NCBI GenBank assembly: GCA_008828725.1
Contig: MEHQ01002869.1
Location: forward strand, 124,001 to 188,000
Source of the DNA: Saccharina japonica
Taxonomy: Eukaryota > Sar > Phaeophyceae > Laminariales > Laminariaceae
Reading direction: 5' to 3'
DNA length: 64,000 nucleotides
Made by a program: the position numbers and the translations under genes. Each line of letters begins with the position of its first letter. The stretch's first letter is position 1. Positions 17,901-31,264 of the stretch are shown piece by piece. A model generated the notes under the pieces. The model was given only the letters and a program-made list of their open reading frames with translations, was not told where the DNA came from and did not search any database.

Positions 17901-20900
17901 TTATATAGGTTTTTGTGTGTGTACCGTAGGTCCTATTTACCATATTGCCCCGTAATACTGCTGTACCGCTACAACCCCCGCAGAACTGCACCCATGTTTT
18001 TGGGGCCAAATGCTTGGATTTAGTATGGAGTACAAATTGCAGTATGATAAGTGTAAGGACTCAAAAAGCGTCACATCTATGATAAAATCAGCTCCCTAGG
18101 TAAAGCAACTGAAGATTTTTCTGCCGCTCGCCCGCAACAAACGTATGATGTGATATGATATGATTTGGTAAGATGCCATACGATACCACCAAGGAGCCCG
18201 ATGTAGCAAGCAGCTCTTACTCTACGCAATGCAGGGTCTGTCTGTCTGTCTACCTGTCTGCTGGCCTGTCTGTCTGCTAGGCCTCCCGGCCGGCCGGCCT
18301 GTCTGCCTTTTTTACTCCCTTTGAGCCCGAGGTAGCAATCAGCTCTTACTCTACACAATGTCTGTCTTGTCTGTCTGCCTGTCTGCCTGTCTCATGGCCT
18401 GTCTGTCTGCTTTGCCTCCCGGCCGGCCTGCCTGTCTGCCTTTTTCAATCCCTTTCTGTTACGTAGCCTTTCTGTCTGTCTTTCTGTGCCTTAAGACGTC
18501 GTAACAACTTTTCCGCATACCGTGCATGCATGTGTATGTTTTATGTTTGGCTTCATGCTGCTGCTGCTGCTGTGATAGGGTCTTGCGTTACTTGCCTCTT
18601 TTTTGTTCTGTTTGCGCAAAGGAACAGACAGGCAGCAGTATTATACATATCATGTTCATTAATATGTGTACCTATTCATAGACTACAGGTACATACAAAA
18701 AGACGCAGTATTGTATTGTATCATATTAATGAAATACGTTTTCCTGCTCTAGAGGTAAACCACTGAATACTGTTCTGTATCATGTACATACCAGGTATAA
18801 TGTACCATGTATAATACCTAGGGTGCATCAGAAGGGTTGGTGGTGGTGAGTTTTTTTTTTTTTGGTTCATGCGGGCGAACCTACCGCTGAAAAGTGAAAA
18901 GCGACGAGGGCAGTTCTTTCAGTTGATCGATTGATCAGCTCGTCGGTCGCGGGCAAATGTTATCATTCCCGGTGCAGTACTATTAATTATGCTTACATAT
19001 TACCGTACACGAACACTCTGCAGTATCAATAGACTACCGGTACACGCCACTATTAATAGACTAGCGTCACCCTGCACCCGGGCCTAGGCTGTGACGGTAT
19101 GTTTACATAGACACCGTCATATCGTATGTATGTAACCCATAGAATTGCTGCCCTACGCTATGCGATACCTGGTATACACTGCGCTACCCTGCTGCTGGGT
19201 GTGTTGCTCACTTTAAACCGTTTTTTCTACCCGTCAACATCCAGCACACCACAAATAGGTACACTTATATTTAGGGGTATACACTACAGTAGTCAGTACA
19301 CTAAACTACACTCCACTATAGTCAGTACAGTAAACACACTACACTATAGTCGGTACACTAAACTACACTATTCTACGCTACGAGTACACCATACTATTAA
19401 TAGTATTACGCTACTGCAGTATTTCTACTCAACTACTGTATATTATAGGACTACAGTACCTTTTACTCTACACTACGAGTACACCATACTATTAATAGTA
19501 TTACGCTACTGCGGTATTTCTACTAAACTACACGACCAGGTACCTTTTATTACTGCCAAAGGGATCCCACTGTATTTCCAAGTGGTTTGTCCCCAAAAAC
19601 ACGGAGGCATGTCTGTTACGGGGGACCATAGTAAATAGCACCTACGGCAGGGGCGTCCAGAAAAAAGAGAAAACGACACACCACACCCCCAGAGGTCGGA
19701 ATAGAAAACCGTTGCAACCGTTGTGATCACATGATGAAATAAGAAAATGGGAAAAAAAAAAATCCTTATTTTCATTTTTTTTCACTTGGTTTTAGTAACC
19801 CCCCCGTAGTGTTAATATGGTAAGGCGTCCGCGAGGCAGTTACATAGTAAAACCCATTGCTGTCTCCGGAAGTGGCCACACCAGAAATTAAATTAACTCA
19901 TTGAAGCTGTCGTCCATATGCAAGTCCGCCTCAGAGGCGGTTCTTAGCAGGATGCAGCTCACCCTCCATGCGACTCGCCCAATACCTCACGGCGTTTCGC
20001 GCTTGGTGCAAGCAATGTCTGCCTGGTTGGTGAAAACCCAACGCGCTCCGTCCCGGCATTGTAGGGATGCGAGGGTCTATGGTCATATGACTACGGCCGT
20101 GCACAACATGAGTACAGCACCCCCCCCCCCCCCCCCCTAACGAACAACAAATTCTGTGAGATGTCGAAAAAAAAAAAATCGACCACCCTCGCCTACGGCA
20201 CTCACAAAAACCTATAAATTTCCCTGTTTTCACTACTCGTACGTAATAATATTTGGTCCTATTTACTATGGTCCCCCGTAATAGAGGGGTTCTACTCCTA
20301 CAACTACATACGCACTATATACGCTTTGGTGTTCACTACTGTGTGTACCAATGTACCGAAAAATAAGCACCTTTTTATTGATTTTTAATGTAAAAAGGTG
20401 CTTATATTTAGGGACAGAGAGGTGCACTTAAAAAAAGTATTTCCAGCGGTATGTATGTGTTAAGCTGTTTGGGACCCAGGTACGAGTCGGTATTAATAGA
20501 AGTAGCGGCAACAAAACTACTCTACGTGTGCGGTCGTTTCTACAGTCCGTAAAACTGACTGCACCTGGTACACCTCATACACAGGGTCATAGTCGTAGCC
20601 CATACCACACTGGACGGAAATATAAGGGCCGTTTTGTTTTGATATTAGTACCACAACGGTCCTTAAAATTCGGCCCAGAGTGGTCGGTGTGAACATCCAG
20701 CATCGCTATTTTAGCGAAAGTGCCACGTGTTGTATACACAACCCCTTGTATATTATTAATAGGATGTATATACAGTACGCGCGATCAAAGTATCACACTC
20801 AGCTATTATAGCAAATATGAGTTTCGACGAAATCTTCGATCTCACAGCTGGTGTTTTATTTATTTTTTTAGACCTGGTAAACTCCTTGTATAAGTATAGT

Positions 20901-23900
20901 ATACACCTGGTATCAACAGGATGTATATACCTGGTACCGTAGCTCAGACGCAAAACATGTATTTTACCAACCCCTATCCCAACTGCCCGGCTTGCTTCGT
21001 GTTGTTGGTGTTGTAATGACCATTTCATGACCTCACTTTCTCCCTAAATAGAAGCTGCAACACTCTCTGTATTTGCCATTCCCCATAAAATGCCTGGTAT
21101 AGGATTCCCCCTCGAATGTCAGAAAATATTGAAAGGAAGGGTGCGAAACTGCTGCTGTCCAACACTGCTGTAAACCTGGTACAGCAGCAGTACATTAGAG
21201 AAAGTGGTGTCGCACGCCGATGTGTTTCGAGTTCGGCGTACACACTGGGTTTTGTGCCAGGTGCCTTGCTCCCTCATTATCCTCGAAAACCGTAATGCAT
21301 GTCTCCCCCAAAATCCGGAAAAATAAAGCCCCACACATACCGCATGAACATCGCCTCCTTAATGGTGCCTGCCAGTGCTACACACTCTGCCTCGACCTTC
21401 TCGTAAAAAGAAAGTTTTTTTACTATCATGGGGGAGCATAGTAAACAGGACCTACGGTACACACTCTATAAACCTATATATATCCCTATTTTTACTAACG
21501 ATATTTGGTCCTGTTTACTATGGTTCTCCGTAAAGAGGACCGCAGTTCCGTTTTGGGAACAAGTGACTTGGAAATAGACTCAGATATGTGTATGTACAGT
21601 GCAGTACTATTAATAGTTGCTCTGTATAGCGTATTATTTACTATGGTTCTCCGTAAAGAGGACCGCAGTTCTGTTTTGGGAACACGTGACTTGGAAATAG
21701 AATCAGATATATGTGTATGTACAGTGCAGTACTATTAATAGTTGCTCTGTACAGCGTATATAGCAGTACGAGTAGCTCTACGCTTACAAAAAGAAAAAGT
21801 GTTTGCTGTCCCCTTTTTCAGCTTTTCAGGAGAAAATCGACAATTCTTTCATCTCTCTTTCCGCCGCTTTTGAAGTTCCTGAGTACTCGCGCACGTTTTT
21901 TCGCTCTAACAATATCATAGGATAGGATGTAGCAGGCTGTACGTGTTTGTACACGGTTAGACTTTGCACCCAAGCAGCCCCTTTGCACTTTGCTACGAGT
22001 ATTAATATTATATACAGCAACGTATACATGTTTATAAGCTTCGTAGAAACGCTAAAATCATCACGGTAAATTCTTGAAATCAAGGCTAATTTTCAAAGCC
22101 AATGTTGAAAAATCGAGAAAACGCAATGTTTCTCAGCTCGGGTGTTTCATTCATAAATGTTAACAAAGTACGGAGGGTGGAGGGTCAATCAACCCCTTCC
22201 TCTTCTTTCTACTTACACTTTTAACATTAGCCGGGTGTGCTATTTCCACCTCTTCTGCTAATGCCGCCGCCGCTGCTGCTAGTGTCGCGGCCTGTTCGCC
22301 ATGCGAAGGCCTGGAGGCAAACTGCGGCAGCTCCGGGGCGGGTAGAGAACTCTGCAAACCGCGCTCCAATAGTATCGGTAATGGCAAATGCACAGCGTAT
22401 CAGTAAGAACGCTACCTCTGGGCGGAGGCATGGTCTTCATATGTACTGGTATACCCCAACGCTCCTTGTAGTTCCGCCCAGAGCGGGAGATGATACCTGG
22501 TACAGGACATATACTACTCGTACCTGGTATTTTTTACTGTATAAGACATGTTCCGCACTCCAATAGTACGAGTAAAAGTACTTTGTGGGGCACTTTTGTG
22601 TGTTTGACGATAGGCACAGCAGTCGCCTTTCACACGCTACGTACCGCCTGTGCTTCGGTAGCCTTCGTGTTTTTGACTCCACCAAATCGCACCTGACAAA
22701 GTACCAAAAAAAAATTACGATGTTTGTGATGGCCAAGCCTTAGCCTGGACTAGGAGTGGGGTTAGGGTTGGGTTCGGTCGACGCCTTCTCGTAATTTGCT
22801 TGAAAAAAAAACGTCCACAAACACGTAAAACCAGCAAAAAAAACATACCTGGTAATATGTTTTGGTACTTTTATCTGGTACGATTTTTGTGGGCCAAGAC
22901 ACGGTGAAGGCGCCTGTGTTTTTGTACGTGGGCGTCTTCGCGTCGTTCGCACCATCCCTGTGGTGTGACCACAGAACACTGCGTATGCCGCACCGCACCG
23001 TACCGTACCGTAACAACCGTACGACCGCATCGCTGTTTTGTAGAACTTGTGAGTGTGCCCGACTTAAGTCACCAACTATGTTATTAGTTGGATTAATAGT
23101 TATTAATAGTCGTTTCCCGGAGGTGCCGATTACCCGGTTTACTAGGTTTCCATACGTGTAGGAAGGTTTGCTGAATGCGGGATACCTGGTACACTTTTTA
23201 TTTTTGGGCGGGGCCCCCCTTGGTCGGCGAGGACTGATTTGGCTGGCCATCAGCTGGCTTCGCTCGCCTGACTTAAGTCGGCAAGTTAGTTAGTAGGCGT
23301 GAAATCGAGGCGACCTTGCACCTCACGGCGGCTAACTTACACCGCCTTCCGTACCGTCTCCTTTCGCCCCTCTCAATTCTCCATCTCGAAAGGGATGCGT
23401 GGTCAATGGTAAAATGGCTTAGGCAAGCAACAAATGAGTAAGATGCGTGGTCAATGGTCAAATGGCTAAGGCAAGCGACAAATGATTACCCCCCCAAACA
23501 CCCCCCCCCCCCACCCCCTCTTTTTTTGCTGTATTTGTATATTAACAGGTGAAATGTCTCGGCAACACGAACGGGGCGGGCTGCAACATCTGCGTGCGCA
23601 AGGGCATCAAGTGCGAGTACAGCGTTAAGAAGAAGCCCGGTCCGAAGTGCCGCAAGCGCGAGGAGGAGGACGGGGCGGAGGACGAGGCGGCTATGACCCC
23701 GATCCCCTGCGCCTCCATCATGCTCAACGGTGGCCACGGTCGCATTGTCACGGCTTCGCCCGGGCGCGGGGGGAGCGGGACAGCGGCGGCGGCGGCTTCT
23801 GCTGCCGGTGCCAGTGCCTCAAGGCCTCAGAGTACCTTCACCCTTCACAGGGGCGGACGGAGCGCAAGCTTCGAGGCGGAGCACGGCGGAGGGGACTTCA

Positions 23901-25972
23901 GCGCAGGCGGTGCCGGCGCGGCGGCGGGGGGCGGGGGCGGCTCGCGCACCTTGGTGAGCTCTCCCTCCTCGGAGCACCTGCTGACGCCCTCGAAGAAGGC
24001 CAGGCCCACGCACGACAAGGGGACGAGGGCGGCGGCCCGCAGGCATGTTGAGGAGGAGAAGAGGCAGCCCTTTGTGCGGCAGCAGCCGCCGCCCCCGCAG
24101 CAGCAGCCGGAGATGCTGCTGCTGCACCAGCCGGCGCCGGTCGTGAGCCCGTGGAGGTGGACCCAGACGGATGACTCGCTTCGCGCGACGCTTTTCGACG
24201 GACGCGCGGTGAGAGCGGGGTGAAGGAGGGAGTAGAGCGTCGGCGGTGTGTGTGTGTGTTTTTATTGTCACGTTGTTGGCAGTTTCAGTTTTCTTGTTCT
24301 GTTTATTTGTTTCTTTGTTTCTTTTGTGTTTTTTCGTTTTTCTGTTTTGTTTTTTTTTCTTTGCTCTGTTTTTTTTTTTTTTTCGTTTTTTTTTTTTGCG
24401 TGTTGCTGTGTGTGTTTTTTTGCTCTGCTGTTGTGTTTCTTATTTTTTTGTCTCGTGTTTTTAGTTTCGTTTTTTCTCTTAGTTTTTTTTTTTGCTCTTC
24501 TTTTTGCTTTTTGCTTATACATAGTTTGTGCTTGGCTTTTATTTCTTCGTTTGTGCTTTTTTTCCCTTCGTTTTGTTTTTGCTTTACTCATACCTTTCGT
24601 TGTGTTCGTTTCCTTGCTATTTTTGTTGTTGTTCATGTACCGAGGAAGGCGTAGCGTGGGGGGGGGGGGGGGGGGGGTGAGGGTTTTACCCCGACCGAAC
24701 GATCTTTTCTGTTTCGTGTGGAACACCTCACCGTGTGTCGCTCACTGTTTGGTAAGACCTTTGCTGCAGCTCCAGTCAACACCCACCACCCTCCCTCAAG
24801 CACCCCCGCCCGCCCCACTTTTCCCTTACCCCCCCCCTGGTGCTAACGATGGGCCTTGCCGATGAAAACCTTACGTGCTCCGTCCCGGCATTGTAGGGCT
24901 GCGAGGGCCTATGGTCATACGACTACGGCCATGCATGGCATACGGCTAATGAATACACCCCCCCAATAGATGATACATAGCGAGAAAACTATTGCTATCC
25001 TAGGAGATAGATGGTGGTCACAGGCGGCGAAACAGGGAGGGGATAATATTATATTACGTTTTAATATGATATGGACGAACAAAAAACGTATTGAGCGCCC
25101 AACTGTGTTGGAGGTGTCTCTTATAGGAGTAGGGACGGTGCTCCCGTCTCGAAAGGGATGGGTGGTCTATGGTCAAATGACTTAAGGCAAGCCACAAATG
25201 AGTACCCCCCCCCCCCCAGCTCATTGAAGCTGTCATCAATATGCAAGAAAGACCGCCTCACAAGCGGTTCTTAGTAGGACGCAGCTCATTCTTCATGCGA
25301 CTTGCCGAATGCCTCACGGCGCTTCGAGCTTGGTGCTAGCGATGTCTGCCTGGTCGGTGAAAAACCCTACGTGCTCCGTCCCGGTATTGTAGGGACGCGA
25401 GGGTCTATGGTCATACGACTACGGCCATGCACGAAAATGGGTACACCCCGCCCCCGTCCCGGCATTGTAGGGATGCGAGGTTCTATGGTCATATGACTAC
25501 GGCCACGTATGATAGTGAGTACACCACGCCCCCAGGAACCGTATGTGTTATAAGAGGAAATGAGGAAACTAGACGAATGTGACAGTTTGATACACTAGTA
25601 GATAGTAGCGAGAAAACGATCGCTATCTTAGGAGATAGATGGTGGCCAAAGGCGGCCGAAACAGGAAGGGGATAGGACTAGCAAAAAGTTTTTTTGTAAT
25701 ATATGGAAACAACGTATTGAGCGCCCAAATGTTGGAGGTGTCTCTATTAGGAGTAGGAACGGTGCTCCGTCTCGAAAGGGATGCGTAGTCGACGGTCAAA
25801 AGACTAAGGCCAGCAACAAATGAGCACGTCCCCCCCCCCCCCCCACCCTACTGGTCTATGGTCATACGACTACGGCCATGCATGAAAATGAAGTACACCC
25901 CGCCCCCGTCCCGGCATTGTAAGGATGCGAGGTTCTATGGTCATACGACCACGCCCATGCATGATAATGAGT

Positions 25973-26005
<33 letters not shown>

Positions 26006-29000
26006 TCCCCCCCCCCCCCCCCCCCCCCCCCCCTCAACCTGCTTCTCCTCCCGCCCTCCCCAACAGATGCCGGCCGACCCTGAGCTCCGGCGGCACTCCT
26101 CGATGTCGGCGCTGCCGCAGCCTGTCACTCCCGGCGGCGTGGGCGGCGGCGGCGCCGCGGACGACGGCATCGGTAGCACCTCCCTCCACGCAGGAGGCGG
26201 CCCCCCAGTCACCCCACCTTCGAACTTCTGCGGCTTCTCCCCGCCCCCCTGCTCTGTGTCGGCCTCCGCTAACTCCATCTCCGGGCTCTACGGTATCATT
26301 GCCGACAGCGGGTTGCATGAGGGCCTGGGTGGCAGCAGCGGTGGCGGGTACGATTCTCGCAGGGGGTCGGGGGGCGGGCAGCCGTTCCGCCAGTCTCCGC
26401 CACCCGGGGGCGCCGGGGGCGGGCGCGCGGGCTCGCTCTGCAGCTTGAGCAACGCGAACGGAGGGGCGTTTGTCGGGGGGCTGGTGGCGGGCGGCGGGAT
26501 TTACGAGGAGGTGGAGAGGCTGCATCTGGAGAAGCTGTTCGGACAGGTTTGTGCGATGAGATTCCCCTTATTATAGCTAGCTTTATACAGCTGGGCGAGG
26601 TACGGTGACATCATGATATATACGAAGCATCTCCCCGCGGGGTGTTTGAAAGGCACCAACCCCCAGAAGGCAAAAGTTTGGTTGGCTTATATTATATGTA
26701 GCATACGTACCACTCTGCTCCGAACTGTAAGGACCGTTATTTTTTACTAATATGCAATACGGACCGTTTTTTTTTATTAATACCAGTATTTAATATGGAC
26801 CGTTTGTTCATTGAAAATTTAGTACGGGCCGTTTTTTTTGTTGATATTTTTTACGATCCGTTTTTTTTTACTCAATTTTTTAATATGAACCGTTTTTTTT
26901 TATTAGTATTTACTATGGACCGTTTTTTTTAGTTCATATTCAAAAATGAAAATGGTCCTTTCCTAAATATATACCATGTTTCGGGACAGTACGAGAAGTA
27001 GCTCCCCAAGATATCTGAGATCTCCCTTTGCCACGATCTAAGTATGGGCATTTCGGGGCAGGTTTATTGCTGATTTTCTTTGTCTTCGCGATCTCGAGAT
27101 GACGCGTGCTACGAGAGAGGTATACGGTATACCTTTTTTTGGCTAGAACGTTTTCGGAATGACGGGGAGCCCTCCTTGACCCCCTGAGAACTGGTCCCGA
27201 ATATTTGGGGACAAACTACTTGGAATTAGTGTGGGATATTTATTTCAGATCTGTATGGAAACCCTTGAGAACTGGCCCCGCATGTTTGGGGACAAACTAA
27301 TTGGAATTCGTGTGGGATATTTATTTCAGTTCTGTATGGAAACCCTTAAGAACTGGTCCCCGCATATTTGGGGACAAACTACTTGGAATTAGTATGGGTT
27401 ATTAACCCAAAATCCTCGGAATTTCATTCTTGTGTTGCAAAACATCTTTCGTTCATCGGGTATATCATACTCGTATAATATGTAGCACTTGAATTTTGAC
27501 TTAAAATCAGTTTTTGGGTGAGAGGCATAGAGCTCCTTATAACCCTTTTAGGACTGCAGGCCCGTTTTGGGGACAATCCACTCTAATTCTAAGTAATTTG
27601 TCCCCAAAACGAGACTGCAGTCCTATAAGGGTTAAGTGACCATCCTCAGAAACAAAATGGTGCACCTTTTCGGTGGCATGCGTCAGATGTCGATTTGTGC
27701 CGGGTGGGATTTATCTGTATAACACGGCTCTTTTCTTAGCGAATACCTGGTATAGTTATCGGTCTGGATCTGTGCGAGACGGCTGTTGTACGACATTTCA
27801 CACCCGCAAAAATACTTGGAAATACAAGGGCTCCGCATGGGTGCCGGCGAATGCACCCAAGCTTCGGATAGTACTTGGAAATATATGAATAGGTATGATA
27901 GTAATAGGAGATCTATACAAGATGGATGTACAGCCAGCAGTAGACGGTGAACCTCTCCGATGGTGTGGAATGTATCAAGGTTTTTAACACTCGGCATATA
28001 TAGGAACACGAGTAGTCGTACAGTAGTGCCGGTTGCCGATATAGTGTCGATATGCGCCGGCCAACAGTACCGGCACTACTCCCTCCGCACACTATATTCC
28101 ACACTGGTTGCGATCCCATAGGTGCCAAGCGATTCCCCAGGCACTATATAGGGCAACCGGCACTACTCAACCTGCGCGATAGAGGGACCACTGACGCTTT
28201 GCTACGATAGAGGAGGTATACCTTTTTTTGGCTGAAACCTTTTTTATGAATGACGGTACCGGCTCCTTAACCCTTCTAGAACTGCACTGTCTAGAAGTAA
28301 ATATTCCAGTCTAATTCCAAGTGTTTTGTCCCCACATCGGGACTGCAGTCCTAAATGGGTTTATATAACCCAAATTCGCCGGAATCTCATTCTGGTGTTG
28401 CAGCATTTTTCATTTTATACTTTGGCCATGGGACTGTGCATCGAGTAGTACGTAACACTTTTTTTTTCCCTCCAAAGTCAGTTTGTGACTTGCGATTAGT
28501 GTAGACCCCCTAAGGTGAAAAGCCTCAGAAAGATCATAGTGTACCTCTACCGTAGCATGCGGCCACTACTGTGTTGGCCTCCTCATCGCAACTCTCTCTT
28601 TCGTCTCCCATTCTGTCTTTTGATATGTTTGCCCATCTTTTTGTCCGGTGTTGCGGGATGTCTCAAGGTCAGCACGAACTCGCGTACAGAAACATGAAGG
28701 TAGTTTGGTCTCCTCGTGGTAACCCTCTCTCTCTCGCTATTCCTCGGTTTCTCTCTCGCTCTCTCTCTTTCTGGCTCTCTCATTCTCTCTTTCTCATCCT
28801 CTCTCTCATTCTCTCTCTCTCTCATTCTCTCTCTCTCTCCCTCCCTCCCTCCCTCCCTCCATCTCTTGATATTTGGTGACGCGATGACCAACAAACAGCA
28901 AGTACTGGACCCCCTTGACCTCGCTGCGGCGGATGGCTCGGACGTGTCGGACGTGTCTACCAATGTATCCGAGAACTCGGATGATGAGGTGAGAGAAGTG

Positions 29001-30174
29001 CTCTATGAGGGATAGATAGAGACACAGAGGGAGAGAGAGAGGGGGTAGAGAGAGAGAGTCATAGCTTCGATGGTATTAATAGTAGATCCCGCAAAGAAAC
29101 CTGTTTTAGTTTTGGAATGTCGACTTTTTTTTTTTCTACTTGTATTCTCAATACTACTGTAGTTTGGTATACACGCGCTATGCACGATGTTAGCTTTTAT
29201 TTTTGTACGAGTATCGTCTACCACATTACATGTACGTACAGTCAGATTGTTTTCACCCCTTTGTATCATACCTGGTATGTCTTTGTATACAAAAAACAGT
29301 TGTTGAAAGAGGGGGTAACCATATTAGCAATTGATGACGTAACTGTTTGGAGTCGGGGAGCACAAATACGGGTATACTAGTTGAATTGGTGTCGGTGGCT
29401 ATAGAGTGTTGTTTTATCTTTTTACATTGAAAAACATATATCTGAGGCTGATGTTGCGGGTGCAGCAGTCAGCGGCTGTACAACAATAGCAGCAACAGGC
29501 TCCTAACCATTACCTCCCCCCACACAGATGTGCCCTTGTGGCAAAGCGGTAGAGAGTAGAATTCACATAGTGCGAGCATGTGAAATGTACAAGTAGGAAC
29601 GGGATGTGTTACAAGAGATATGGAAAATCGACGAATGTGACATGGAGAAGTTTGGTACACTATTATTAGATATTAACGAGAAAACGATCGCTATCTTAGG
29701 AGATAGATGGTGGCCACAGGCGGCCAAACAGGAAGGGGATAGGATTAGCAAAAAAACATTTTTATAATATATGGAAACAACGTAATGAGCGCCCAAATGT
29801 TGGAGGTGTCTCTATTAGGAGTAAGAACGGTGCTCCGTCTCGAAAGGGATGCGCGGTCAATGGTCAAATGACTAAGGCAAGCAACAAACGAGTCCCCCCC
29901 CCCCCCCGTCTCGAAAGGGATGCATGGTCAATAGTCAAATAACCTAAGGCAAGCAACAAATAAGGACCCCCCCCTCTCCCCCCTTTCTCGCCACCTGCGT
30001 CTCGAAAGGGATGCGTGGTGAATCGTGGTCACATGACTACGAGGCAAGCAACGCACGAGTACGCCCCACCCTGACTCGCCCAACACCTCACGGCGCTTCG
30101 CGCTTGGTGCTAGCAATGTCTGCCTGGTCGGTGAAAACCCGTCATACGACTACGGCCATGCATGAAAATGAAGT

Positions 30175-30210
<36 letters not shown>

Positions 30211-31233
30211 TCTCTCTCACCGCCCCTGCCTGCCACCGCAACTCCCTTGCTTTTGTGTGTTTTCTCCCTACAGAATGGCCCCAGCGGGTTGAACAACGCG
30301 GATGGTACACCCGCGCCTCGCAGCGGCTCTCGCCGCAGACATCGCGAGCGCGCCACCGCACCGACTGCGGAGGGTGCCGCAGGGGGCGACGGCGCGGGCG
30401 ATGCAGGCAACGGCGGCAGCAGTGGGAGTGGTGGTGACGATACGGGGGGCGACAGCGGTGGTGGTGGTGGTGATGGTGGTGGCGGCGGTGACTCGAGCAG
30501 ACCGAGCTTTTCTGGCAACGCCGAGAGCCCTGCCAGTGACAATACCGTGTTTGGGGCGGGCGATGCCTCGGGAAACGGGGGGGGGGACGGGGCGTGGGGC
30601 GGGGGAGGAGTCGAGGGCAAGCAACCACAGGACCAGAGCCAGAACAACGATCAGAACCAGAGTCAGAACCAGCAGCAGAACCAGCAGCAGCAGCAGCACG
30701 AGCTGCAGCAACAGCAGGAACGGCGGGAGTACTGGCAGCGGCACGTCCAGCAGCAGCAGCAGCAGCAGCTGCAGGAGATGCAGCAGCAGATGCAGCAGCA
30801 GCGCTCGAACTCGGACTCTCCGTGCAGCCCCCACCACCAGGCCCACGGGCACCACCGTCACCGCAAGAGGTCGCCAAAGGCCGGCTCTTCCAGCTCGGCG
30901 TCGCCGACGCCCACCGCCGCCGCCACCACCGCAGCCGCCGCCGCCGCCGCCCAGCAGCAGCAGCAACAGCAGCTACAGCAACAACAGCTACAGCAGCAGC
31001 AGCAGCACCTGCAGGAGATGCAGCTGCTGAACCCCCCTACCATGCCCCGCCTCGGGTCAAGCGACAGCAGCTGGCGCGGTCTTCTCGACACCCCCGCGAT
31101 CATCCACGGCAACGGTAGCAGTGGCGGCGACGACTCATCCCCCGTCGCTCACGTGCGCCTGCCCAGCTTCAGCTTCACGGACGGTGGGAGCGGCGGCAGC
31201 GGCGGCGGCGGCAGCGGCGGCGGCGGCGGCAGC

Positions 31234-31264
<31 letters not shown>

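Noticed and set aside
24220..24865. Long Phe/Val-rich frames and Lys/Asn-rich antisense frames.
   Set aside because: They come from an extremely T-rich intron stretch.
28571..28879. A 102-codon plus-strand frame over exon 4 and the CT microsatellite.
   Set aside because: Ser/Leu repeats come from the CT-rich intron; only the 27-base candidate exon fits the gene model.
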